A stretch of DNA of 64,000 bases, taken from Indioceanicola profundi (lineage in GTDB: Bacteria; Pseudomonadota; Alphaproteobacteria; Azospirillales; Azospirillaceae). Where the stretch lies: positions 2,835,501-2,899,500 of the forward strand of contig NZ_CP030126.1 of NCBI RefSeq assembly GCF_003568845.1, given 5' to 3'. Position 1 is the stretch's first letter; each line of letters begins with the position of its first letter. Under the pieces are notes generated by a model. The model saw nothing but the letters and a program-made list of their open reading frames with translations, was not told where the DNA came from and did not search any database. This document shows, piece by piece, positions 17,292 to 25,634 of the stretch. The translations under genes were made by a program, and so were the position numbers.

Positions 17292-18331
17292 CGCCGCGCC
17301 CCCCTGGCGGGTCCCGCCACGGCCTGGATGATCTTGTAGCCGCCCTCCTCCGCCACCGTGCGGGCGGAGGCGAACTTCTCCGCCAACTCCGCCTCATAGG
17401 GCAGGTGTCGGTTGGCCACCAGCCAGAACTGCCCGCCCGGCCTCAACGCGCCCGCCGCCGCCGTGATGAAACCCTGTCCCAGGGCCACATCGTCGGCGCG
17501 GCCCACATGGAAGGGCGGGTTGCTGACGATCACGTCATAGCGGTGCGGCAGCCCGGCCGTGACATCGTGCCAGTGGAAGCCGAAATTGGCAGAGCTTGGA
17601 AGATTCCGACGCGCCAGTTCCAGCGCCCGCGCCTCCGCCTCGTAGAGGTCCAGATGCGTGACGCCGGGGCAGCGGGCCAGCAGCTCGGCGGAGAGATAGC
17701 CGAAGCCGGCGCCCAGATCGGCGGCACGGCCGGAGAGGTTGGCGGGCAGGTGCCGGGCCAGCAGCGCGCTGCCGGGATCGATCCGGTCCCAGGCGAACAG
17801 GCCGGGGCGGCTGAGGAAGCGGGCGTCCGCCACCGGGCGCGGGGCATCCAGCGCCTCCCACTCGGCCCGCAACGCCTCGTCCACGCCGGTTCCGGCCTTC
17901 ACCCAATGGGCCCGCGCCTTGTTCTTGGACAGGCCGCCGGCCAGGGGGGCGAGCCGGGCGAGGTCCGCCTCATGGCTCTTCGCCCCCTCGGTATTGGTGC
18001 TGGCCGCCAGCACCGTTCCGCCCGCTGCCGCATGGCCCAGCGCCCGGGCCAGCAGCGCCCGCGCCTCCTCCCGCTGCCGGGGGGTGAGCACCAGCACCAG
18101 CGCGAACCGCTCCCCCGCCGGCACGTCGGCCGCCACCGCGAGGCCGGTCTTGGTCAGGGTATCGGCGAAGGGCTTGAAGCTCTGCTGGCAGACCAGCCGC
18201 TCCCGCGGCGCATCCCCCAGCCCAGCGCCGGCCCGCGCCCGCAGGAACAGCACCCGCCCCTCCGCAGGCCAGGCGAGCGCGCCGCCGCGAAGCGGCAGCA
18301 GAAGGGTATCGAGTGCGGGATCGGTGGTCAT
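17288..18331 (-). CDS. rsmC: 16S rRNA (guanine-N2) methyltransferase, RsmC-like
   Basis: A 347-residue class I SAM methyltransferase with a degenerate N-terminal duplicate domain and an active C-terminal domain, as in RsmC/RsmD. SAM motif I is AADLGAGFGYLS, the catalytic motif is VSNPPFH, and the region PANLSGRAADLG opens the fold. RsmC methylates G1207 of 16S rRNA; RlmG has the same layout. I chose the ATG at 18331 (AAGGAGA site) over a GTG two codons upstream. Followed directly by rsuA with an ATGA overlap. Confidence 0.85.
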   Translation of the reverse strand: MTTDPALDTLLLPLRGGALAWPAEGRVLFLRARAGAGLGDAPRERLVCQQSFKPFADTLTKTGLAVAADVPAGERFALVLVLTPRQREEARALLARALGHAAAGGTVLAASTNTEGAKSHEADLARLAPLAGGLSKNKARAHWVKAGTGVDEALRAEWEALDAPRPVADARFLSRPGLFAWDRIDPGSALLARHLPANLSGRAADLGAGFGYLSAELLARCPGVTHLDLYEAEARALELARRNLPSSANFGFHWHDVTAGLPHRYDVIVSNPPFHVGRADDVALGQGFITAAAGALRPGGQFWLVANRHLPYEAELAEKFASARTVAEEGGYKIIQAVAGPARGARR

Positions 18332-18360
18332 GCTCACTCTCCTTGCCGCTTTCCGCAGGC

Positions 18361-18523
18361 CGGTGCGAGGCGGAGGCGGGGGGCCGACAATACGCGTCCG
18401 GCCCGGAACACGTCGGACCTCGCATGCGCTCGATCCGACCTACGTCGGCCCCATTCCGTAGGTCGGTGCGAGGCGAAGCCGAGGGCCGACGATACGCGTC
18501 CCGCCCGGAACACGTCGGCCCTC
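18361..18523. repeat. REP cluster: 60-bp direct repeat around a GTAGGTCGG hairpin
   Basis: Two nearly identical 60-bp stretches start at 18361 and 18464 (103 bases apart). In the second copy GAGGGCCGACG (18481-18491) and CGTCGGCCCTC (18513-18523) form a perfect 11-bp hairpin. Between the copies CCGACCTACG (18435-18444) and CGTAGGTCGG (18457-18466) form a 10-bp hairpin. Fills the gap between rlmI and rsmC. It is non-coding. Confidence 0.75.
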
Positions 18524-18557
18524 CGTTCCGCGGGCCGGCATCCGGCGGGTGCGGCCC

Positions 18558-19763
18558 TCAATCCACCGCGAAGACCATGGCCTTCAGATACTGCGTTTCC
18601 GGCAGCAGCGGGTGGACCGGGTGGTCGGGGCCGGCGCCGGCGAAGCGCAGGATGCGGCCGGTGCGGCCGGCCTCGCCCAGGCCGCGCGCCACCTCCTGGT
18701 GGAACAGGGGCGGTTCCATATTGTGGGAGCAGCTCGCCACCAGCAGATAGCCGCCGGGGGCGACCAGCCTGGCGGCGGCCTTGGTCATGCGGCGGTAGGC
18801 GCGGCTGCCCACGGCCAGATCCTTGCGCGACTTCACGAAGGCAGGCGGATCGGCGATCACCACCTCGTACCGCTCGCCCGCGGCCACCAGCTCGTCCAGC
18901 AGGTTGAAGGCGTCGGCCTTGCGGGCCTCCACCTTGGCCGCGACGCCATTGGCCTCCGCGGCCTGCATGGCGATCTCCAGCGACGCGGCGGAGCGGTCCA
19001 CCAGCGTGACATGGCTGGCCCCGCGCTGGGCCGCCAGCACGCCGAAGCCGCCGGCATAGGTGTAGAAATCGATGGTGCGCCGGCCCTTCGCCAGATTGGC
19101 GATGAAGGAGCGGTTGTCGCGCTGGTCGAAGAACCAGCCGGTCTTCTGGCCGGAGGACAGGTCAGCGAAGAAGGCGGCCCCGTTCTCCTCGATCCTCGTC
19201 AGCCCCTCGACGCTGCCCTTGGCGACCCGCACCTCCTCCGCCAGCCCTTCATAGGCGCGCGCACCGCTGTCGTTGCGCAGCACGATGGCGGCGGGGCTCA
19301 GGACCTTGTCCAGGGCGGCCACGATCATGTCGATGCGGGAATCCATGGCGGTGGTGTTGGCCTGCACCACCAGCGTGTCGCCGTAGCGGTCCACGATCAG
19401 GGCCGGCAGCCCGTCGCTTTCGGCATGGACCAGCCGGTAGAAGGGCCGGTCGAACAGGGCCTCGCGCACATCCAGCGCCCGGCGGAACCGCGCCTCGAAG
19501 AAGGCCCGGTCCACCACCAGCGCCGGGTCGCGGGACAGCATGCGGCAGGCGATCAGCGTGTGCGGGTTGAAGGTAGCCGTGCCCAGCGGCTGGCCGCCGG
19601 CATCGGTGACCCGCACGATCGATCCGGGCGGCAGCGCCTTGGCCGCCTTGTCCATCTCGATCTCGTTGGAATAGATCCAGGGATGCCCGAACTGGGCGCG
19701 CTTGTGCCGGCCGGGCTGGATGCGCACGGCGGGCAGCTTCGGGGAGGTCGTGGTGTCGCTCAT
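18558..19763 (-). CDS. rlmI: 23S rRNA (cytosine-5) methyltransferase, RlmI-like
   Basis: A 401-residue SAM enzyme with an N-terminal PUA domain (RIQPGRHKRAQFGHPWIYSN) and a Rossmann methyltransferase domain: GWFFDQRDNR, motif I YTYAGGFGVLAA, motif IV DPPAFVKSR and catalytic-type Cys in ASCSHNM. Length and motifs match RlmI, which methylates C1962 of 23S rRNA. The ATG at 19763 begins the PUA domain; upstream codons in the same frame are not protein-like and lack family similarity. Third RNA-modification gene of this stretch, separated from rsmC by a REP cluster. Confidence 0.88.
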   Translation of the reverse strand: MSDTTTSPKLPAVRIQPGRHKRAQFGHPWIYSNEIEMDKAAKALPPGSIVRVTDAGGQPLGTATFNPHTLIACRMLSRDPALVVDRAFFEARFRRALDVREALFDRPFYRLVHAESDGLPALIVDRYGDTLVVQANTTAMDSRIDMIVAALDKVLSPAAIVLRNDSGARAYEGLAEEVRVAKGSVEGLTRIEENGAAFFADLSSGQKTGWFFDQRDNRSFIANLAKGRRTIDFYTYAGGFGVLAAQRGASHVTLVDRSAASLEIAMQAAEANGVAAKVEARKADAFNLLDELVAAGERYEVVIADPPAFVKSRKDLAVGSRAYRRMTKAAARLVAPGGYLLVASCSHNMEPPLFHQEVARGLGEAGRTGRILRFAGAGPDHPVHPLLPETQYLKAMVFAVD

Positions 19764-19846
19764 GGCCGCGGAAGATAGCGAAGCGGACCGGCCACGAAAA
19801 TAGGCGGCAAAGGCGGGGCGCCCGTGCGCGCCGCGAAGGTCCGCCC

Positions 19847-20344
19847 CTATTCCGCTGCCGCCGCCGGTGCCAGCGACTTGCAGAGCCGCACCCCTTCCAT
19901 ATGCAGGCCGATCCGCTCGATCCGGCCGCGCAGGGCGCCGTCGGGCAGTTCCGGCAGGGACAAATGGATGGCGTCGCAGCGGTGCTGGCGTGCCGTCCGC
20001 TCGATCTCCAGCAGCAGCGCCTCCGCCGCCGCGGTGGGATCGAACAGGTTCAGGGCCACGAAGACATCCACCTGCAAGGTGCGGCCGTGGCACAGGCTGT
20101 GAAGCACGCGGTAGCCGAAGACGCCGTGGATATAGCCGTGGGGAAGTTGGGCCACGACGATGCCGGTCGGCTCCGTTCCCGGCAGCGGCACCACATTGCT
20201 GGCGGCGTCCGCCAGGGGCAGCATGGCGCGGGCATAGTCACGCCAGCGGTCGATGGTCAGCCGGGGAAAGCTGGACTGCACGACGGGGAACGCCATGTCG
20301 ATCCGGCGGGGGTCCAGCGGCTTCAATGTATATTGGTCGGGCAT
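19847..20344 (-). CDS. GNAT-like protein of unknown function, divergent from the FNR gene
   Basis: This is a 165-residue protein starting MPDQYTLKPLDPRRIDMAF. The central strand VDVFVALNLFD followed by a helix with ALLLEIERTARQHRCDAIHLSLPE resembles the core of GCN5-type acetyltransferases, but the acetyl-CoA loop (Q/RxxGxG/A) is not clear, so enzymatic function is uncertain. It is transcribed away from the fnr-type gene, and an FNR box sits 55 bases upstream of its ATG, so control by oxygen through FNR is a reasonable inference. Confidence 0.6.
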   Translation of the reverse strand: MPDQYTLKPLDPRRIDMAFPVVQSSFPRLTIDRWRDYARAMLPLADAASNVVPLPGTEPTGIVVAQLPHGYIHGVFGYRVLHSLCHGRTLQVDVFVALNLFDPTAAAEALLLEIERTARQHRCDAIHLSLPELPDGALRGRIERIGLHMEGVRLCKSLAPAAAAE

Positions 20345-20398
20345 GGCGGCTCTGCTCTCTGCACCCGCCGACCATGCCGGCTTTCCCCCGGCCCGGCC

Positions 20399-20412
20399 TT
20401 GACGTGGATCAA
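20399..20412. promoter_or_regulatory. FNR/FixK-type binding site
   Basis: TTGACGTGGATCAA matches the FNR consensus TTGAT-N4-ATCAA at 9 of 10 positions. It lies in the divergent region between the GNAT-like gene (start 20344) and the FNR gene (start 20641), much closer to the former, so activation of the GNAT-like gene and/or autoregulation are both possible. Confidence 0.75.
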
Positions 20413-20640
20413 GGGTGCGGCGGCTTGGGCGGATTCCGCGCCCTTCACCACTTTTGTGCGACCATCCGTAGCACGGGAAAGCGCCCCCGGACCGGTGCAA
20501 GGAACTGGCGCCCTTGGAACAAGAGGTGGCACATATCCATCTTAGCGTCGGAGCATCCAACTGCGCTGTGGCCGATAGGCGTTGCAGGGGGGAACTTCCC
20601 GGCGCATGATTTGATTGCCTTTGCGCCTTCTGGTGGGGAG

Positions 20641-21384
20641 ATGGCGGTGCCGCCGTTCGATATGGGCAAGGTCCGTGATTTGTCGGCGCAGGCCGACGTG
20701 AACCCGTGCGGGGCCTGCCCGGTGCGCTCCCTGTCCGTCTGCGCCGCCCTGGAGGCGGAGGAGCTGCGGCGGATGGCGGAAATCCTCCAGACCGTGCGGC
20801 ACGAGGCCGGCCACACCCTGTTCGCGGAAGGCGACACGGCGGACACGCTGTACAACGTCACCGCCGGGACCATGAAGCTCTACAAGCTGCTGCCCGACGG
20901 GCGGCGGCAGATCACCGGCTTCCTGCTGCCGGGCGATTTCATGGGGCTGGCGGTCAACGAGAACTACGCCTACTCCGCGGAGTCCATCACCCCGGTCCAG
21001 CTCTGCCGCTTCCCGCGCAAGCGGATGGAAGCGCTGCTGGACGAGTTCCCGAAGATGCAGCGCCGTCTCTTCTCCATGGCGTCGAACGAGCTGGCGGCGG
21101 CCCAGGACCAGATGCTGCTGCTGGGCCGCAAGACGGCGAAGGAGAAGATCTGCTCCTTCCTGCTGATGCTGTCCCAGCGCGCCCAGCGCCGCGGCTACAA
21201 GGAGAACCCGGTGCATGTGCCCATGAGCCGGGCCGACATCGCCGACTATCTGGGCCTGACCACCGAAACCGTCAGCCGCACCTTCACCCAGTTGAAGACC
21301 ACCCGGGTGATCAGCCTTCTGGAAGGCAACAAGGTGCAGATCCACGACATGGGCGACCTGCTGGACCTGGCCGAAGGCGCGTGA
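20641..21384 (+). CDS. fnrL: FNR/FnrL-type oxygen-responsive transcription regulator
   Basis: A 247-residue CRP/FNR-family regulator. Three N-terminal cysteines in NPCGACPVRSLSVC (Cys23, Cys26, Cys34) plus Cys122 in QLCRFPRK would ligate an oxygen-labile [4Fe-4S] cluster, as in FNR. A cyclic-nucleotide-like beta-roll follows, then a dimer helix and the helix-turn-helix MSRADIADYLGLTTETVSRTF, whose E-x2-S-R contacts specify the TTGAT half-site. The C-x2-C-x7-C spacing is that of alphaproteobacterial FnrL/AadR. The ATG at 20641 has a GGGGAG site; the frame is open well upstream, but those codons precede the family N-terminus. It is expected to switch respiratory genes under low oxygen. A hairpin follows the stop. 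Confidence 0.92.
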   Translation: MAVPPFDMGKVRDLSAQADVNPCGACPVRSLSVCAALEAEELRRMAEILQTVRHEAGHTLFAEGDTADTLYNVTAGTMKLYKLLPDGRRQITGFLLPGDFMGLAVNENYAYSAESITPVQLCRFPRKRMEALLDEFPKMQRRLFSMASNELAAAQDQMLLLGRKTAKEKICSFLLMLSQRAQRRGYKENPVHVPMSRADIADYLGLTTETVSRTFTQLKTTRVISLLEGNKVQIHDMGDLLDLAEGA

Positions 21385-21389
21385 GGCGT

Positions 21390-21411
21390 CGGGCCGGCTT
21401 CCGCCGGCCCG
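21390..21411 (+). terminator. Hairpin after fnrL
   Basis: CGGGCCGGC (21390-21398) and GCCGGCCCG (21403-21411) pair perfectly around TTCC. Only a weak T-rich tail follows, and the next gene converges on it, so it could serve both strands. Confidence 0.55.
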
Positions 21412-21422
21412 CATCCTTGTCC

Positions 21423-22022
21423 TCAGCTTCCGCCGCCCTCGCCCGCCTTCTCCTGGGCTGCGCGGCTGCCGGGCACCAGCGTGTCCAGGGCGCGACTGAC
21501 GATGGCGGCGAGCTGGTCCTTGTCCGTGCCCTTGGCGATTGCGTCCTGCAAGGTCAGCAGCGTCCCCGCGGAATCCATCCGGCTTCTGGCCACCTGCTGG
21601 TCGATCCGGCTGCGCATGTCCCGTTCCGCCGCATCCCTGGCCTCGACCGGGGCGGGCTGGAACAGGGACTGGATGGTCTGCACCACCCGCTGCAACACCG
21701 TATAGACCAGGTTCGCGGAGAACCCGCCCAGCAGGGCCAGCATCGGCTTGCCGAGGTCTACGGCCTTGATCTTCGATTGATCTTCACTCTGGAGAACTTC
21801 ATCGACCGGGATCAGCTCCGCCATCAGCAGTCCGGAGATCACGCCGAGCCCGATCCGCATCCAGTAGGAGCTGTCGAAGCGCGTGTCGTAGGTGCCGTCG
21901 CTGATATAATGATGGGCCGTGAACAGCGCGTTGAAGCAGGCTCCCAGCGCCGCGGCGCTCATCAGGAACAGCATCACTGTCAGCAGCTCGATCCCCTGCA
22001 TCGCATAGACCGCCTTCAGCAT
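21423..22022 (-). CDS. Membrane protein of unknown function, second part of a possibly split gene
   Basis: A 199-residue protein with two or three helices (about 10-33 and 55-70, weaker near 90-110) and a charged C-terminal tail. Its ATG (22022) overlaps the stop of the upstream frame in the arrangement ATGCTGA. Reading the sequence without its first start gives PYITSDSMLKAVY, which joins smoothly to the upstream protein if one C is added to the CCCC run at 22042-22045. So this may be the C-terminal part of one 350-residue protein rather than its own gene. Function unknown. Confidence 0.55.
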   Translation of the reverse strand: MLKAVYAMQGIELLTVMLFLMSAAALGACFNALFTAHHYISDGTYDTRFDSSYWMRIGLGVISGLLMAELIPVDEVLQSEDQSKIKAVDLGKPMLALLGGFSANLVYTVLQRVVQTIQSLFQPAPVEARDAAERDMRSRIDQQVARSRMDSAGTLLTLQDAIAKGTDKDQLAAIVSRALDTLVPGSRAAQEKAGEGGGS

Positions 22023-22483
22023 GCTGTCGCTCGTGATGTAGGGGAAAGGCTGAGCGTCACGAACCCGCCCGTGGCGATGAACGCCATCACCATCAGGCGG
22101 CGGATGTTCGGAAGCGGCCCGAAATTGTTCAGAAGCGGGAACCGGTTCCGGTCCTGGTAGAGCAGCAGGATGGTGTGCGGCCTGGCGGGCGCCACCAGCT
22201 CCCCCAGCCGGTTATGCAGGTTCACGATCTGCGGCAGCGTGGGCGTGGCGCCCATCAGCCCGCCGCGATCCTCCAGCATCACGATGGCGGATGCCACTTC
22301 CGGCGGCATGCGCAGCCCCTGGCCCAGCGCATACCGCACCATGGCGTCGCATTCCTGGATCAGATGATCGGCCGTGCCGAGAGGGGCCGTTTCCGCACCG
22401 GCCCGCAGACGCCCCGCCCATCCGGTTCCGCCCGCCTGCCGTCCGGCAACCGCCGCCCCGGTTTCCGCCGTGATATCCGCCAT
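22016..22483 (-). CDS. Protein of unknown function with C-terminal membrane segment, first part of a possibly split gene
   Basis: A 155-residue protein: a polar, mostly helical N-terminal region, the stretch PQIVNLHNRLGELVAPARPHTILLLYQDRN, and a helix LMVMAFIATGGFVTLSL near the end. The last seven residues (PTSRATAC) look unnatural for a membrane protein end. They vanish if the frame shifts at the nearby C run, after which the reading continues into the next open frame. Either a translationally coupled pair or one frameshifted gene. No family recognised. Confidence 0.55.
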   Translation of the reverse strand: MADITAETGAAVAGRQAGGTGWAGRLRAGAETAPLGTADHLIQECDAMVRYALGQGLRMPPEVASAIVMLEDRGGLMGATPTLPQIVNLHNRLGELVAPARPHTILLLYQDRNRFPLLNNFGPLPNIRRLMVMAFIATGGFVTLSLSPTSRATAC

Positions 22484-22722
22484 GGTGCCCCCGCCTGTCC
22501 TCTGCGGCAGAGCCTACCTCGAACGGAGTAGAAGGTGAAGCCGCCTCCTACGCCGCTTTCATCTTTTACGGTAAATGCGGCCCCATATACCCCCATGTTT
22601 CATGGAAGAATACCGGACAGACGCCTCGTGCCCGCCGGACGATACGGCAGGGAAGGTTTGACAAAGCTTTCGTTTACCTTGACCCTCTAGACAGGGGTAC
22701 TTTCCACCAACCGGGGTAGGTC

Positions 22723-23583
22723 ATGTTTGCCGCCATCGGCCTGTTCGGCGTGTTTTTCTGCGTGTTCGGCGGGTACATCATCTTCGGCGGCAAGATCGGG
22801 ATTGTGCTCGAGGCCCTGCCCAAGGAGATCATGATCATCGGCGGCTCCGCCGTCTGCGCCTTCCTGATCACGAACAGCACCCATGTGGTCAAGCAGTCCA
22901 TGGGTGACATCAAGAAGATCTTCAGCGGGGCACGCTTCCACAAGAAAGAGTACATGGAGCTGCTGTCGCTCCTGTACCAGATTCTGAAGACGATGAAGAC
23001 CAAGGGCGTGCTGGCCATCGAGCAGCACATCGAGAAGCCCATGGAGTCCAACATCTTCAACGCCTACCCATCGATCATGAAGGACCCTTTCACGGTCAAG
23101 TTCGTGGCCGATTACCTGCGCATGTTCTCCATCGGCGTGGACAACCCGCACGAGATGGAGTCCCTGATGGAGCAGGAGATCGAGAAGGTGAAGCATGAGG
23201 GGCTCCACTCCTCCCACGCCTTGCAGAACGTGGCCGACGCCATGCCGGCGCTGGGCATCGTGGCCGCCGTGCTGGGCGTGATCAAGACCATGGCCTCGAT
23301 CAGCGAGCCGCCGGAAGTGCTGGGCAAGCTGATCGGCGGCGCCCTGGTCGGCACCTTCATGGGCATCTTCCTGTCCTACGGCATCATGGCGCCCATTGCC
23401 GGCCGCCTGAAGAGCATCGTGGAGGAGGAGAACCAGTTCTACCACGTCATCCGCGCGGCCATCACCGCCCACCTGGCCGGCTACGCCCCCCAGGTCTCCA
23501 TCGAGGCGGCGCGCAAGAAGGTGCCGTCGGAATACATGCCGGACTTCGCCGAGCTGGAAGAGGCGCTGGCCGCCATCAGCTAG
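22723..23583 (+). CDS. motA: Flagellar motor stator protein MotA
   Basis: A 286-residue MotA of the ExbB/TolQ superfamily, with four helices and a large cytoplasmic loop. The proton-channel prolines lie in MPALGIVAAVLGVIKTM and the last helix reads GTFMGIFLSYGIMAP, both typical. MotA with MotB forms the proton-driven stator. No motB follows: the next gene, 160 bases on, is a phosphoribosyltransferase-like protein, so the partner is elsewhere. A GGGGTAGG site precedes the ATG. A GC-rich hairpin (23597-23604 with 23616-23623) follows the stop but lacks a T-tract. Confidence 0.95.
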   Translation: MFAAIGLFGVFFCVFGGYIIFGGKIGIVLEALPKEIMIIGGSAVCAFLITNSTHVVKQSMGDIKKIFSGARFHKKEYMELLSLLYQILKTMKTKGVLAIEQHIEKPMESNIFNAYPSIMKDPFTVKFVADYLRMFSIGVDNPHEMESLMEQEIEKVKHEGLHSSHALQNVADAMPALGIVAAVLGVIKTMASISEPPEVLGKLIGGALVGTFMGIFLSYGIMAPIAGRLKSIVEEENQFYHVIRAAITAHLAGYAPQVSIEAARKKVPSEYMPDFAELEEALAAIS

Positions 23584-23746
23584 GGCTGCGGGTCCACGGG
23601 GCGGACGGCGACCCGCCGCCCCGCAGGAAGGGGGGCCTCTACCCCTCCTGCACCGGCCGGCCGGCTTATCTCCCCCGCCGTTCCAATGCCTTCCCGGTGT
23701 TACGGTCCTGGACAAAGGACCGAAAACACAGGACGGGGAGGATGCC

Positions 23747-24430
23747 ATGGTGCCGGACTATGCGGACATGGAACTGCGGCAGGAAGCCCGTGCTACGGCG
23801 CGCCTGCTGCTGGAAGCGGGATGCGTGCGCTACGACCCGGAACTTCCCTTCCGCCTTGCCCAGGGTTTTGAAAGCCCGCTGCATGTGGATGCCCGCCTGG
23901 TCCTGAGCCGACCCGCGGCGCGGGACGAGCTGTTGCGCCTGGCGCTGGAGATGATCAAGCGCGACATCGGTACGGAGGGGCTGGACGCCATCGCCTGCCG
24001 GACGGAAGGCCAGGGCGTGCCATTCGCCACGCTGATCGCCGACCGCCTGTGCCTGCCCCTTGTCTTCGTCCGCCGCTCCTGTGAGGACAATCCGCACAAG
24101 AACAGTGTGGAAGGACATGTGGAGCCGGGCTGGCGCATTATGCTTGTTGAGCAGCTCGTTGCCGACGGGGCCCGCAAGGAGGCGCTGATCCGCCCCTTGC
24201 AGGATGCCGGTGCGACGGTGCCGGAACTGTTCACCCTGTTCCAGTACGGCGTCTTCGACACCATCCATGAACGGCTGAGCGCCATGGGCGTGCGGCTGCA
24301 CGCGCTGGTCACCTGGTGGGACCTGTTGGAGGCGGCGGGGGAGACCGGCCGGCTGCCGCCGGAGGCGCAGGAGGAAATCCGGCGCTTTCTGGACCAGCCC
24401 GGCCGCTGGACCGCTCAGCGGACCGGATGA
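23747..24430 (+). CDS. Orotate phosphoribosyltransferase-like protein with degraded active site
   Basis: This 227-residue protein follows the PyrE fold: N-terminal helix LLLEAGCVRYDPELPFRLAQGFESPLHVDAR (compare the PyrE substrate loop), a core strand RCRTEG region, then VFVRRSCEDNPHKNSVEG at the place of the flexible catalytic loop and IMLVEQLVADG (132-141) at the PRPP-binding motif. In active enzymes the latter is V-E-D-V-x-T-x-G; here the key acidic Asp is Gln136 and the T-x-G is A-D-G. The loop KxHG signature is also lost. So orotate transfer is doubtful and a binding or regulatory role is possible. No other pyrimidine gene is adjacent (pyrD is 31 kb away). Confidence 0.7.
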   Translation: MVPDYADMELRQEARATARLLLEAGCVRYDPELPFRLAQGFESPLHVDARLVLSRPAARDELLRLALEMIKRDIGTEGLDAIACRTEGQGVPFATLIADRLCLPLVFVRRSCEDNPHKNSVEGHVEPGWRIMLVEQLVADGARKEALIRPLQDAGATVPELFTLFQYGVFDTIHERLSAMGVRLHALVTWWDLLEAAGETGRLPPEAQEEIRRFLDQPGRWTAQRTG

Positions 24431-24782
24431 CTCCGTAAGCGCCGCTGTTCCCCGATGCGACCGAACGTCCGCCGATGGCTGCCCTGCCCGAATAGAATGT
24501 TGACCTCGGCGCTTCCAGCGTCCAGATACCGTGCCATGCACGACATCCGAGACCACGCGCCCCCGCCCGACCCCGCGTTCTGAGCGCTGGGGGCGCGCGA
24601 CGCGTGACCGTCGCTTCATCCGGCCGGCCAGACGGGCTGATCGGGTGGCAGCGGTCACGTCCTTTCCGCCGCCGCGGACGGACCAGCGAACCTTTCCTGC
24701 CGCGCGTTGTTCGACGCTGGGGCAGGAATGGGCGGGACCGGTCACCGCAGGGCCGCCGGAGCAACCAAGAAGGAGACAGACA
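24431..24782. other. Intergenic region with candidate promoter and long leader
   Basis: A 352-base gap before the DJ-1-like gene. TTGACC near 24503 with AGATAC about 18 bases downstream is a possible sigma-70 promoter, which would give a leader of about 250 bases. Open frames exist but lack protein character. No riboswitch class was recognised in the leader. Confidence 0.35.
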
Positions 24783-25352
24783 TTGACCGATCAGCCGCTC
24801 GCCGGAAAGAACGTCGCCATCCTCGTCGCCAACGGCTTCGAAGAGCTGGAGATGACCGAGCCGCAGCGCGCCCTGCTGAAGCTGGGCGCCAATCTGAAGA
24901 TCATTTCGCCGGAGCAGGGCCTGGTCAACGGCTGGCACGGCACCGCCTGGGGCCACTACTTCCCGGTGGACAAGCAGGTCGGCGACGTTCTCGCCGCCGA
25001 TTTCGACCTGCTGCTGCTGCCGGGCGGTGAGCGCAGCGTGGCCAAGCTGGTCAACAACCCGCACACCCGCCGCATCCTGGGCAGCTTCATGGATGCCGGC
25101 AAGGGCGTCGCCGCCATCGGCACCGGCGTGTCCCTGCTGGCGACGGCCCAGAAGGCCAAGGCCCGCACCCTGACTTCCGCCCCGGCCGTGGCCGACGCGC
25201 TGAAGGCAGAGGGTGCGGACTGGTCGGAGGAGCCCGTGGTGGTCGACCGCTATCTGGTCACCGCCCAGGGCCAGGAGCATCTGGACGCCTTTGTCGAGGC
25301 CGTCACCCGGACCTTCGTCCAGGCGGTTGAGCAGCGTAAGCAGGCGGCCTGA
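24783..25352 (+). CDS. DJ-1/PfpI-family protein lacking the catalytic cysteine
   Basis: A 189-residue DJ-1/PfpI-superfamily protein. The start GKNVAILVANGFEELEMTEP contains the conserved glutamate of the nucleophile elbow, and LLLLPGGE and VVVDRYLVTAQGQEHLDAF are family blocks. The elbow itself, normally A-I-C-H-G, reads A-I-G-T-G (111-115), so the nucleophilic cysteine and its neighbour histidine are Gly113 and Thr114. It therefore should not have glyoxalase, deglycase or peptidase activity by the known mechanism. The start is a TTG at 24783 with a strong AAGGAG site 8 bases before; no ATG fits. An intrinsic terminator follows. Confidence 0.8.
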   Translation: MTDQPLAGKNVAILVANGFEELEMTEPQRALLKLGANLKIISPEQGLVNGWHGTAWGHYFPVDKQVGDVLAADFDLLLLPGGERSVAKLVNNPHTRRILGSFMDAGKGVAAIGTGVSLLATAQKAKARTLTSAPAVADALKAEGADWSEEPVVVDRYLVTAQGQEHLDAFVEAVTRTFVQAVEQRKQAA

Positions 25353-25422
25353 TCCGGCAGGCAGAGTATCGGCCCGCGGGCGGTTCGACCCGCGCGGCCC
25401 TGCAACGGACTTGAAAGGCGTC

Positions 25423-25454
25423 GGCGCCGGGAAACCGGTTCCGGCGCCTTTTTT
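25423..25454 (+). terminator. Intrinsic terminator after the DJ-1-like gene
   Basis: GGCGCCGG (25423-25430) and CCGGCGCC (25441-25448) form a perfect stem followed by six T. Confidence 0.85.
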
Positions 25455-25634
25455 CATGTCCGGGCGACGCCGAGCGCCGGAATCATCCGTTGCAGTGCGA
25501 GAGAGGGGCAGGAATTCACGTCCGATTGCGTTATACGGGACGGCGGTTGCGCGACCGGTCCGCGGTGCCGGGGAGATTCCGGCGCGCAAGCGGTTGAACG
25601 ACCGGCAGCTCCGCCGACCACGTACGAGGTGTCC

